This document shows, piece after piece, positions 48,178 to 55,718 of a stretch of 64,000 nucleotides of DNA. Source of the stretch: VXNE01 sp963668365 (lineage in GTDB: Bacteria > Pseudomonadota > Gammaproteobacteria > Pseudomonadales > Azotimanducaceae); contig OY764266.1 of the NCBI GenBank assembly GCA_963668365.1, forward strand, positions 4,615,236-4,679,235, read 5' to 3'. Numbering within the stretch: position 1 is the first letter of the stretch; each line of letters starts with the position of its first letter. The translations under genes were made by a program, and so were the position numbers. Under the pieces are notes generated by a model. It was given only the letters and a program-made list of their open reading frames with translations. It searched no databases and had not been told where the DNA came from.

Positions 48178-50369
48178 AACTGCCCCACGACCGTCGCCCA
48201 TCGGCACCGCCCGCGGCCCGGCCCAACTCGTCGCCCATGAAAGTAGCGTTTTGTGTCTTCAGGGTCTTGCCGGACCATGCACACTCGCGCGAGTTCATGA
48301 ACATTGCCACGGCCTGCGCGCACCGCGGCCACGACGTGCGGGCGTACGCGGGCCAATGGGATGCGCCGGCACCCGACTCCATCGAGACAGTGGCTGTGCC
48401 GACAAATGGCAGGACCAATCCAGCTCGCAGCCGGCAATTTGTGCAGTGGGTACAGGACGATCTGGAACGGCGCCCGGTGGATCTCGTTGTCGGATTCGAC
48501 AAGATGCCGGGGCTGGACGTCTACTTCGCCGGCGAATCCTGCTTCGAGGAGCAGGCGCGAACCCGGCGGTCCTGGGCTTACCGGCTCCTGCCCGAATACG
48601 AGCACTTCGCCGATTTCGAGCGGGCGGTATTCGGCGACGAGCACCAAGTCAACATCCTCACTACCGCGCCCAGCCAAAACGCCGCTTACAAGCGCCACCA
48701 CAAAACGGTGGAATCGCGCTTCCATGTATTGCGTCAGGACCTTGAGCAGATGGTCCGGCCCAAGGAATTCGATGCCGGCGGCGCGCTATCGAAGAGCGCC
48801 CGAACGGCGAGCGAACTTATCGAGGGATTCGGCAAGGGCGAGACGCGGCCCGTCGTCGCATTCTGCCTGCATCACTTCGAGCCGACCGATCCGGCATCCC
48901 GGGACTGCGCGGATATCGCGGCCGCCTGCCGCGAGGCCGGTTACCACACCCGCATTTACGCCATGCCGCAGAAAAACTCGCCACAGGACGTCCATGGAAC
49001 AACCGCCTCGGCGGTGCGCGAGCACTTCGAGGCAATCGTCGCCCCCGTCGCCGCCATGACGAAACCAAAGAGGATCGAACGCTTCGAGCGCTGGGTCGGC
49101 CGCCACCTGCAGCGCAACCCCGTGCACTGCGTCGTCGGCTTCAACAAGATGCCGGGCCTCGACATCTACATCGCGACCGAGCCGTGCGCGCAGCGGGAAC
49201 TCGATCGCAAGAGCGCGAGAATCGGGATTTCCGAGCCCATCCGATTGCGTGACGTGTTTCCCTTGGGGAGCGCCGCCCGCACGAGGCGGACGCTCGCTTC
49301 GGAGCACGCGGTCTTCGACGGCGCGACGAAGATCCTGATGACCGGGGCCCGCCAGCGCGACGACTATGCCGACTACTACGACATCGAGCGGTCGACCCGC
49401 GAGCGTTCGCCGGAAGGCGACCTCAAATCGGCGGTCGCCCTCGTCAGGCAGGTGGTGGATGCCCGCATCGGGTCTACCGGCGACCGCGCGATGACGATCC
49501 CCGCTGTCAATTTTCCGACACCGGAGTCTGATCCATATCTCCGCGACGACCTGGAGGCGGCCTGGGCCGGTCGCGATCCGTTCGAGGTCGTGCGGGACCT
49601 GCGGGGCGATACGTACCGCATCGTCAAGAATCGGCGCACGCTGCGTTTTGTCGAGGGCGGAAGGCCGTACTTTGCCAAGGTGCACGATGCCCTCGGCTGG
49701 GCCGAAATCCTGAAGGAGATGTTCAACCTCAAGCTGCCGCCGGTCGGCGCACGAAACGAGTACGTTGCGTGCCGTTATCTCGAGGCGCGCCGCATCAAGG
49801 CCCCCCGTGTCGCCGCGTTCGGCATGCGTGGCCTCAATCCCGCGAGCGCGCGCTCGTTCGTCGTCTGCGATGCCCTGGATGGCTACGTCAGCCTGGAAGA
49901 TCTCACCGACGCATGGTCCACCGATCCGCCAACGCCGACTCTGCGACGGCGCCTCGTGCACGCGGTCGCCGATCTCGCGCGGCGCCTGCACGGGGCGGGC
50001 GTGAACCATCGCGACTTCTACATCTGCCACATCTGGGCAAACACCGACGCGCTCTCAAGGGGCGAAGTCGACCTCGCGATCATCGACCTGCACCGCGCGC
50101 AAATCCGACCGCGGGTTCCGCGGCGGTGGATTCTCCGGGACCTCGCCGCACTCATGTTCTCGACCGCCCACCTGGGCCTTTCCCGCAACGACTACCTCCG
50201 GTTTCTCAAGCGCTATACGCGTCGGCCGCTTCGCGGCGTGCTGCGCAAAGAAGCCTCCCTGCTGCGCAAGGTCCAGCGCAGAGCCGGCCGATTGCTGAAA
50301 GAGAACCGCACACGGCAGGTCGTGGGCACGCACAGAAAGCCGCCGCTTGCACTGCGGGAGCAGGGTTAG
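48174..50369 (+). CDS. Fusion of two WaaG-type N-terminal domains with a WaaP-type kinase
   Basis: A 731-residue protein. Domain 1 (about 22-200) and domain 2 (about 224-410) both resemble the N-terminal half of the LPS glucosyltransferase WaaG: FCVFRVLPDHAHSREFMNIA and LVVGFDKMPGLDVYFAGESC in the first, FCLHHFEPTDPASRDCADIA and VVGFNKMPGLDIYIATEPC in the second. Neither is followed by a GT-B C-terminal nucleotide-sugar domain. Domain 3 (about 470-690) is a WaaP/RfaP-type core heptose kinase, with YFAKVHDALGW and the catalytic GVNHRDFYICHIW, VDLAIIDLHRAQIRPR. It starts by overlap with waaC. The kinase role is well supported; the role of the doubled domain is unknown. Confidence 0.83.
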   Translation: MKLPHDRRPSAPPAARPNSSPMKVAFCVFRVLPDHAHSREFMNIATACAHRGHDVRAYAGQWDAPAPDSIETVAVPTNGRTNPARSRQFVQWVQDDLERRPVDLVVGFDKMPGLDVYFAGESCFEEQARTRRSWAYRLLPEYEHFADFERAVFGDEHQVNILTTAPSQNAAYKRHHKTVESRFHVLRQDLEQMVRPKEFDAGGALSKSARTASELIEGFGKGETRPVVAFCLHHFEPTDPASRDCADIAAACREAGYHTRIYAMPQKNSPQDVHGTTASAVREHFEAIVAPVAAMTKPKRIERFERWVGRHLQRNPVHCVVGFNKMPGLDIYIATEPCAQRELDRKSARIGISEPIRLRDVFPLGSAARTRRTLASEHAVFDGATKILMTGARQRDDYADYYDIERSTRERSPEGDLKSAVALVRQVVDARIGSTGDRAMTIPAVNFPTPESDPYLRDDLEAAWAGRDPFEVVRDLRGDTYRIVKNRRTLRFVEGGRPYFAKVHDALGWAEILKEMFNLKLPPVGARNEYVACRYLEARRIKAPRVAAFGMRGLNPASARSFVVCDALDGYVSLEDLTDAWSTDPPTPTLRRRLVHAVADLARRLHGAGVNHRDFYICHIWANTDALSRGEVDLAIIDLHRAQIRPRVPRRWILRDLAALMFSTAHLGLSRNDYLRFLKRYTRRPLRGVLRKEASLLRKVQRRAGRLLKENRTRQVVGTHRKPPLALREQG

Positions 50370-50403
50370 CCGCGGTTAGCCAGCATTCTCGGGACCTATT
50401 TCT

Positions 50404-50447
50404 CCCAAATTACAACTTGATCATAATAATTTACATGTGTAATTTTG
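50404..50447. promoter_or_regulatory. Inverted repeat operator upstream of hicB
   Basis: CCCAAATTACA (50404-50414) and its near-perfect inverse TGTAATTTTGGG (50438-50449) flank an AT-rich stretch with TTGATC. The right arm ends three bases before the hicB ATG at 50452. This is the expected place for an operator bound by the HicB antitoxin. Confidence 0.5.
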
Positions 50448-50451
50448 GGGC

Positions 50452-51003
50452 ATGTCCATTCACGACGAGATTCTTGCCGCCGCACGACGCATCTGCGTGG
50501 GCCGAGGGGAGTGGACATTTTCTCCCGCGGAAATTGTCGGGGCGCTGCCACACCTGAACGCGCGCTCCGTGCGCACACACATCACCAGCCGCTGTTGCAT
50601 AAACGCGCCGGCGAATCACCCGCACCGACTGCCGTACTTCTTGCGCGTTGGCAGAGGGACCTATGAAATCTGCCCGCCCTTCCGCCACGCCCCCGAGGTC
50701 GATTCAGCCTCCGGGCAACGCGAGGAGCATCAAGTTGTGGAATCGGCAGCGGAATACGCCGCGAGCGGTTCCGCCGAGCGAACATCGATCCACGCAGTGG
50801 TGTTCGAGAGCGAAGGACAATATGTTGCCGAGTGCCTTGAGATCGCGGTGGTTACGCAAGGCCGATCACTGGACGAGACGCTCGCAAACCTCCGCGAAGC
50901 GCTGGCGCTTTACCTGGACGGCGAAGATGGCAAAGACATTGCCAGGCTCGGTCTTTCGACGTCCCCGCGACTGGTTCTGAGCCTCGAGACCTCGGCGCTC
51001 TGA
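50452..51003 (+). CDS. hicB: HicB-type antitoxin with extra N-terminal domain
   Basis: A 183-residue antitoxin. The C-terminal ~75 residues are a HicB domain (IHAVVFESEGQYVAECLEIA, VVTQGRSLDETLANLREALA, LYLDG). The N-terminal ~75 residues are a separate winged-helix-like domain (MSIHDEILAAARRICVGRGE, WTFSPAEIVGALPHLNARSV, RTHITSRCC), of a type I have seen fused to other accessory-region proteins. An acidic linker joins them. It replaces the usual C-terminal DNA-binding domain of HicB. The hicA start follows after two bases. Antitoxin-first order is opposite to classic hicAB. Confidence 0.85.
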   Translation: MSIHDEILAAARRICVGRGEWTFSPAEIVGALPHLNARSVRTHITSRCCINAPANHPHRLPYFLRVGRGTYEICPPFRHAPEVDSASGQREEHQVVESAAEYAASGSAERTSIHAVVFESEGQYVAECLEIAVVTQGRSLDETLANLREALALYLDGEDGKDIARLGLSTSPRLVLSLETSAL

Positions 51004-51005
51004 CC

Positions 51006-51251
51006 TTGACACGGCTGCGGCGGCTCGGCTCCCCCGAGGTCTTGAGTTCTCTCCGCAGGTTCGGCTTCGAAGTGACGTCGACGCGGGGCAGTCACGCGAA
51101 GCTCGTCAGGACGCTGCCCTCGGGTCAGAGACGAGTTCTGATCGTCGGGCTTCACAAACGCCTGGCAACCGGCACCGTCCGCGCGATCTACAGGCAGACG
51201 CTCCGCTTCGTCCCCGAAGCGGAGCTTCGCGCGGATTTCTTCGTGGACTAG
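51006..51251 (+). CDS. hicA: HicA-type mRNA interferase toxin
   Basis: An 81-residue HicA toxin with a double-stranded-RNA-binding-like fold. SSLRRFGFEVTSTRGSHAKL carries the catalytic His in GSHAKL, followed by VLIVGLHKRLATGTVRAIYR, the usual central block. HicA cleaves mRNA and blocks translation. The start is a TTG two bases after the hicB stop, so it depends on hicB translation. It seems intact. The downstream gene is on the opposite strand and ends three bases away. Confidence 0.87.
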   Translation: MTRLRRLGSPEVLSSLRRFGFEVTSTRGSHAKLVRTLPSGQRRVLIVGLHKRLATGTVRAIYRQTLRFVPEAELRADFFVD

Positions 51252-51253
51252 CG

Positions 51254-52339
51254 TCAGCCCCTCGAAGGCAGCGCGACGGTTGCGCGCGCGAAGGCGCTCG
51301 CCGTGCCCGACTGGTTCTGAACGCGCACGTCGAGGTCCACCAGGTGCTCGTCGCCCTGCACATATTTGCTCGCGACCGATCCGTACAGCGTGTTGGTGTC
51401 GCCGACCACGTTGGGATGGCGAACCTGGGTCACCATCTTCTTGAACGTGCCGTCGTCTCCCATCCAGTCGGTGCACATCTGCACCAGCCAGCACACCCGC
51501 TGCGGCCCGAAGTCGAACTGGCCCGGCATGCTGCGCTTGCGCTTGGCGTGCTCCGCATCGAAGCGGCCACCGCCGCCCAGATCCTTCGAGCCCGCGGCCT
51601 CCAGCGCCGCGCGGGTGGACCGGCGGGTGCCAAGCACGCCGTGGGTGAACAGGAAGAGTTCGGTGACGCCGTAGGTCCCCTTCTTCAATGGCGGCATCTC
51701 ATCGCCTTCGGCGACATCTTCCCAGCAGCGGGGCTCGGCGCCGCGTCTCTCGACTTCCCACACCAGGGCGTCCGCCGGCTCCTCCTCGACGCCGCTCTTG
51801 TTGTCCCGGTCGTAGGTGATGGTCTGATCGCCGCCTCCGAGAATCCTGTAGCGCGCCATCAGCGTTCTCTTGGTGGCAACGAGTTCATGGCGCTGATTGA
51901 AGTACGACACGAGGCCCGTGCAGATGCAGAACGGACCGATCCGCCCACTTTCCTTGCGAACCACCGGGCCCACCTGCTCCTGGCATGTGATCGTGTCGCC
52001 GAGCCAGATCGGCCGGTAGACCTCTAGTTCCCCGCCCGCATAGTTCATGGCGAAATCGCGGGTGCGCGAAGAGTCGATATTCCCCTGGATCGCAGCCCCG
52101 ACCCCGAGGCTCGAGCTGTAAACGAACGAAGGCATCGCCGTGATCATGCCGAAGCGGCTCTTGGCGGCGTGCTCCTCGTCGCGCCACAACGGGTTCATGT
52201 CGCCAATGCCGTCGCCGGCGCGGCGAATGTTGTCGAGGGTCGCCTGCTTCGATGCCCGACCCGGCAATATCACCCCCGCGCCATTCCTGTACTCCTCCTC
52301 GAACTCGTCTATGGTCGTGATGGGCGCCTGGTCCGCCAT
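51254..52339 (-). CDS. Hot-dog-fold acyl dehydratase (FAS1-like plus MaoC-like)
   Basis: A 361-residue protein with two hot-dog-type halves. The N-terminal half reads LPGRASKQATLDNIRRAGDG, IGDMNPLWRDEEHA and GDTITCQEQVGPV, typical of the FAS1-like dehydratase domain. The C-terminal half has EPRCWEDVAEGDEMPPLKKG, GVTELFLFTHG and a MaoC-type ending. Such enzymes hydrate or dehydrate enoyl thioesters. The substrate is unknown. It lies ~100 bases downstream of an enoyl-CoA hydratase-like gene on the same strand, suggesting one acyl-CoA pathway. Confidence 0.8.
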   Translation of the reverse strand: MADQAPITTIDEFEEEYRNGAGVILPGRASKQATLDNIRRAGDGIGDMNPLWRDEEHAAKSRFGMITAMPSFVYSSSLGVGAAIQGNIDSSRTRDFAMNYAGGELEVYRPIWLGDTITCQEQVGPVVRKESGRIGPFCICTGLVSYFNQRHELVATKRTLMARYRILGGGDQTITYDRDNKSGVEEEPADALVWEVERRGAEPRCWEDVAEGDEMPPLKKGTYGVTELFLFTHGVLGTRRSTRAALEAAGSKDLGGGGRFDAEHAKRKRSMPGQFDFGPQRVCWLVQMCTDWMGDDGTFKKMVTQVRHPNVVGDTNTLYGSVASKYVQGDEHLVDLDVRVQNQSGTASAFARATVALPSRG

Positions 52340-52437
52340 TTCGTGTCTCCCTCGGTGAGTCAGTGATTGCTATAGCCTAGCCACGATCCTGGCCGAAATG
52401 CCAATCTATTTCGACCTCGACCCGGATCGGGCCGCGC

Positions 52438-53337
52438 CTACAGGCTGGAGAAAGGGAGGTACGGGGCAAGCTCTCCGACCTTGAGTTCTTCCTCGCGCGT
52501 CTGCCCTCCCCGCTCCTCGAGAAACGCCGTCATGAGCTTCCTGGACGCGGGGTCCTTGAGCGTCGAGGCAAAGAGCAGGAACTCCTCGTTGAGCGCGTCG
52601 TCCCGGGACATGGCGAGGGAGTTCAGGACACACCGCTTGGCTGCCGTCACGGCGACCGTCGGGAAGCTCGCGATGCGGTGGGCAAGCGCGTCGACGTGGG
52701 CCGAGAGGGCCTCCTTCGACGGGAAGACGCGGTTCAGGCAACCCCAGCGCCCCGCAGTCTCGGCGTCGATGTCGACACCGCCCAGTATCATCTCGAGCGC
52801 GCGATTGCGGCCGATCAGCTTCGGCAGGTTAACGGTCCCGTTTCCACCCGGAAGGATGCCGAGCGGGACCTCCATCTGGTTGAACTTCGTCTTGCCCTGG
52901 AGCCCGAAACGCATGTCGCAGCCGCTGCAGAACTCGTTGCCGCCGCCACCGGCACGCCCGGCGATCTCCGCGATGCTCACCTTCGGGCTTCTGCGGAGCT
53001 TTTCCGCGCTACTCGGCAGCAACTCCTGACGGGTGGCGCGGCCCTCCCGAATGGCCTCCATTCGACCTTCGTTGAAAGGGTGCCTGTCCGAGCGGGTATC
53101 CACATCGAGCCAACCCAGGATTCGGTTCACGTCGAAATGGGCGACAAAGAAGTCCGGATCGGCGGACCGAAACACGATCACGCGGGTCGAGTCGTCCGCT
53201 TCCGTTTCGTCGACGGCAGCCGCCAGTTCACGCGACAACTCTCCGGTCATGATGCAGGCGGGATGCTTGTGATGAATCCTGATCGTGCGGACGCCCTCGC
53301 GGACATCCATCCTGAGAAGCTCGAATTCCGTCGACAT
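52438..53337 (-). CDS. Enoyl-CoA hydratase/isomerase-family protein
   Basis: A 299-residue crotonase-fold protein. The oxyanion-hole block is KVSIAEIAGRAGGGGNEFCS, and the second block is MEVPLGILPGGNGTVNLPKL, where a Glu usually found in hydratases is replaced around GILPGG. The N-terminus has MTGELSRELAAAVDETEADD. Members act on acyl-CoA esters as hydratases, isomerases or hydrolases; which of these applies is not clear. The C-terminal part is longer than usual by some residues. Confidence 0.82.
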   Translation of the reverse strand: MSTEFELLRMDVREGVRTIRIHHKHPACIMTGELSRELAAAVDETEADDSTRVIVFRSADPDFFVAHFDVNRILGWLDVDTRSDRHPFNEGRMEAIREGRATRQELLPSSAEKLRRSPKVSIAEIAGRAGGGGNEFCSGCDMRFGLQGKTKFNQMEVPLGILPGGNGTVNLPKLIGRNRALEMILGGVDIDAETAGRWGCLNRVFPSKEALSAHVDALAHRIASFPTVAVTAAKRCVLNSLAMSRDDALNEEFLLFASTLKDPASRKLMTAFLEERGGQTREEELKVGELAPYLPFSSL

Positions 53338-53544
53338 CGTGATGGTTCCTTGTGCTGCGCATTCGAAGCGGGGACAGCGATTCTCAGCGCGGGATCACGG
53401 GAGGCGCAAGTGACGACGACCAGACCGATGGCACAGGCCACTTTTCGACAAAGGACAGCGCCAAGCGCCTCTCTCCGCATCTGGCAGCCCAAGCGACCAT
53501 GCTGTTGAGGGACATTTCGTACACGTAAGAAGAGTGCTAGCCTG

Positions 53545-54381
53545 GTGACCGTGGCATACAAACCCTGGACCGATGCAGAGAACGACCTAATCGTCGCAGA
53601 CTATTTCGCGATGCTGATCGCTGATCTCGCGGGACACGCTTACAACAAGAAGGAGCACAATCGACAGCTTCAGAACCGAGTCCGCCGTAGTCCCGGTTCA
53701 ATCGAATACAAGCATCAGAACATTAGCGCCGTGTTGAAGGGACTAGGCGAGAGCTGGATCTCCGGCTACAGACCCGCTTTCAATTTCCAGATGTCACTGG
53801 TGCGCGCCGTCGTGCGCTGGCTTCATCGCAATTCAGAAGACCTAGCACGCGCACCCTTCCGGCGGCCGACCGGTGTTGAAGACAGAGCCGTCCTACCAAT
53901 CGGACCACCGCCCACACTCAGGAATGAACCGCCCCCAGACGAACTCCAAAAAATGCTCGAAATAGCACACAAATTCGATGTGGCAAAAAAGGAAGAACGC
54001 AATCGGATTCTCGGACGCGCTGGCGAAGAACGCGCGCTGTTTCACGAGCGGGCAACCCTCATGGAGGCGGGTCGTCGCGATCTGGCAAAGCGCGTGAAAT
54101 GGGTGGCCGACGAAGAAGGCGACGGCGCCGGATACGACATTGCGAGCTTTTCGCCTGAGGGTCGATATCGCCTGATCGAAGTAAAGACGACCAACGGCTG
54201 GGAGCGCACTCCCTTTCACATTACGCGAAATGAACTCACCGTCGCAGATCAACGTGCCACCGAGTGGTGCCTTCTCAGGCTGTGGAACTTCTCCCGCGAA
54301 CCCAGGGCCTTTGAACTACGTCCGCCCCTCAAGGCACACGTACTGCTGATCGCCACCAGCTTCGAGGCCTCGTTCCACTAA
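53545..54381 (+). CDS. DUF3883-type nuclease-fold protein
   Basis: A 278-residue protein. The C-terminal ~110 residues match the DUF3883 group, a PD-(D/E)xK-like fold: GDGAGYDIASFSPEGRYRLI followed by EVKTTNG, giving the D...E-x-K pattern, and NELTVADQRATEWCLLRLWN. The N-terminal half (YKPWTDAENDLIVADYFAML, LKGLGESWISGYRPAFNFQM) is a helical domain that often precedes DUF3883. Such proteins are common in defence islands. The GTG start is my choice; a second GTG lies six bases on. It is followed by a HEPN-like gene after 43 bases, so the two probably form an operon. Confidence 0.78.
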   Translation: MTVAYKPWTDAENDLIVADYFAMLIADLAGHAYNKKEHNRQLQNRVRRSPGSIEYKHQNISAVLKGLGESWISGYRPAFNFQMSLVRAVVRWLHRNSEDLARAPFRRPTGVEDRAVLPIGPPPTLRNEPPPDELQKMLEIAHKFDVAKKEERNRILGRAGEERALFHERATLMEAGRRDLAKRVKWVADEEGDGAGYDIASFSPEGRYRLIEVKTTNGWERTPFHITRNELTVADQRATEWCLLRLWNFSREPRAFELRPPLKAHVLLIATSFEASFH

Positions 54382-54424
54382 GATGCGTTTTCAACGACAA
54401 AGCACGACATAGCGACACCGACAG

Positions 54425-54791
54425 ATGACTCAAATGGTCCATGACATAGGGACGATCGCGCTATCCGAACTCGAAACCGCTCTTCGCCTGTATTTTGAGG
54501 GCAAAGAACACTACTCCGTCATCACCTTGGCTGGAGCCTCAGAAGAGATTTTCGGGAAGTTGGCAAGGTCACACGCCCGTCATGAGACGTCCTTGGATTC
54601 GCTCACTACCGCTGCTCTTGAGTTCGACAAGACGCTAGCTGCCAAGGACATTTACCAAGAGGCAAACCACATCAGGAATAGGACGAAACACTGGGAAGAA
54701 GGCGAGGCAACTGTTGTTGAATTCGATGCCCCACAGGAAGCGAAGGACATGTTGAATCGGGCAATCGACAACTACTATGCGCTGACCAAAG
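54425..54791 (+). pseudogene. HEPN-like gene, 5' part (C-terminus displaced by IS66-type element)
   Basis: The frame codes for 122 residues before the IS: helices LSELETALRLYFEGKEHYSV and ITLAGASEEIFGKLARSH, then AKDIYQEANHIRNRTKHWEE. The RNRTKH segment fits the R-x4-H motif of HEPN ribonucleases. The IS adds eight foreign codons and a stop at 54814. Removing the IS and one GACCAAAG copy rejoins the frame to 58002-58090 (DLSPAMQRFQSECTTDDPYS and so on), giving 151 residues. The truncated protein keeps the putative active site and may still be made. Confidence 0.75.
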
Positions 54792-54836
54792 GTAAGCGTT
54801 CGGTCGTCTCGTGACGATGCGGGATTTTAACGGATT

Positions 54837-55718
54837 CTATCGGTTGAGGATGCGTTTCCAGTCCTTGCGCAGTGGCCGCAGCCAGATGTCCTTTTTCGGC
54901 TTGTCGTGTCGGTTCTTCCTGTCGTAGCGCCCGCGGCCCTGGGTAGCGCCGACGTGGGTCCAGCCGGACGCCCGGTAGACGGCGCCGGTGTGGCGCGGGG
55001 TCTCGACGAAGGTTTCGATCAGCACCGGGGTCGTGTTGTAGCGAGCCGTCCAGTCGATGGGCAGCTGGCGGCGCACGATGGCGAGGATGTGCGAGCCGAG
55101 GTTGGGGATCTTGATCCAGGGCAGGATCAGGAAGCGCGGGTTGTCGACCACGCGCGGCAGGTTCTTCTCCCGCAGTTCCGGCGTCCAGTCGATGAAGCGG
55201 TCGCGCGGGGCCAGCCGCCAGGCGGCGGTGGAGAAGCCGAGCATGGCGAGCGGCGTGCCGTCGTGGGCGTGCACGGCGTAGCGCATCTGTGCGCCGACCA
55301 GGGTCGTGTAGCCGAGGTAGTGGTAGCGGGCGACGTACTCGTTCCACAGCTTCCCCCAGCGGTCGCCGCGCACAACGGTGCGCATCTGTACCGGGCGGAC
55401 CTCGTCCAGCGCGGTCGGCGGCGGGAACAGGGGCGGCTCGGTGTCCGGCCCGAACGCGACCGGCCCCCGGCGGCTCTGGCGCCACTTCGGCGGCGGCAGT
55501 TCGATCAGCCCGTCTTTGTGCATGGCCAGCATCACCACGCGGGCCATCATGTCTTTCAGTCCGCCGTCGGCCTTGGTCCAGCCGATGCGTCTGCAGAACT
55601 CTTTGGACAGGGCGTGGCGGCTCAGCGCCGGCGGGCCGGCGATCAGTTGCCGCAGCAGCGCCATCTCGGCAGTCGTGAAGTCGTGCCCGTGGTAGCGGCA
55701 CTCGACGGTGTCGGTCAC
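54837..55718 (-). CDS. DruA/DUF4338-type protein carried by the IS66-type element
   Basis: A 293-residue protein. RWGKLWNEYVARYHYLGYTT, VGAQMRYAVHAHDGTPLAML and RFLILPWIKIPNLGSHILAI match the DUF4338 family, which includes DruA of the Druantia antiphage system. The GTG start at 55718 overlaps the transposase stop by 4 bases (GTGA), so the two genes are translationally coupled. DruA relatives are frequently found near transposases. Here its position inside the repeats shows it moves with the IS. A role in transposition or in exclusion is inference. Confidence 0.82.
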   Translation of the reverse strand: MTDTVECRYHGHDFTTAEMALLRQLIAGPPALSRHALSKEFCRRIGWTKADGGLKDMMARVVMLAMHKDGLIELPPPKWRQSRRGPVAFGPDTEPPLFPPPTALDEVRPVQMRTVVRGDRWGKLWNEYVARYHYLGYTTLVGAQMRYAVHAHDGTPLAMLGFSTAAWRLAPRDRFIDWTPELREKNLPRVVDNPRFLILPWIKIPNLGSHILAIVRRQLPIDWTARYNTTPVLIETFVETPRHTGAVYRASGWTHVGATQGRGRYDRKNRHDKPKKDIWLRPLRKDWKRILNR

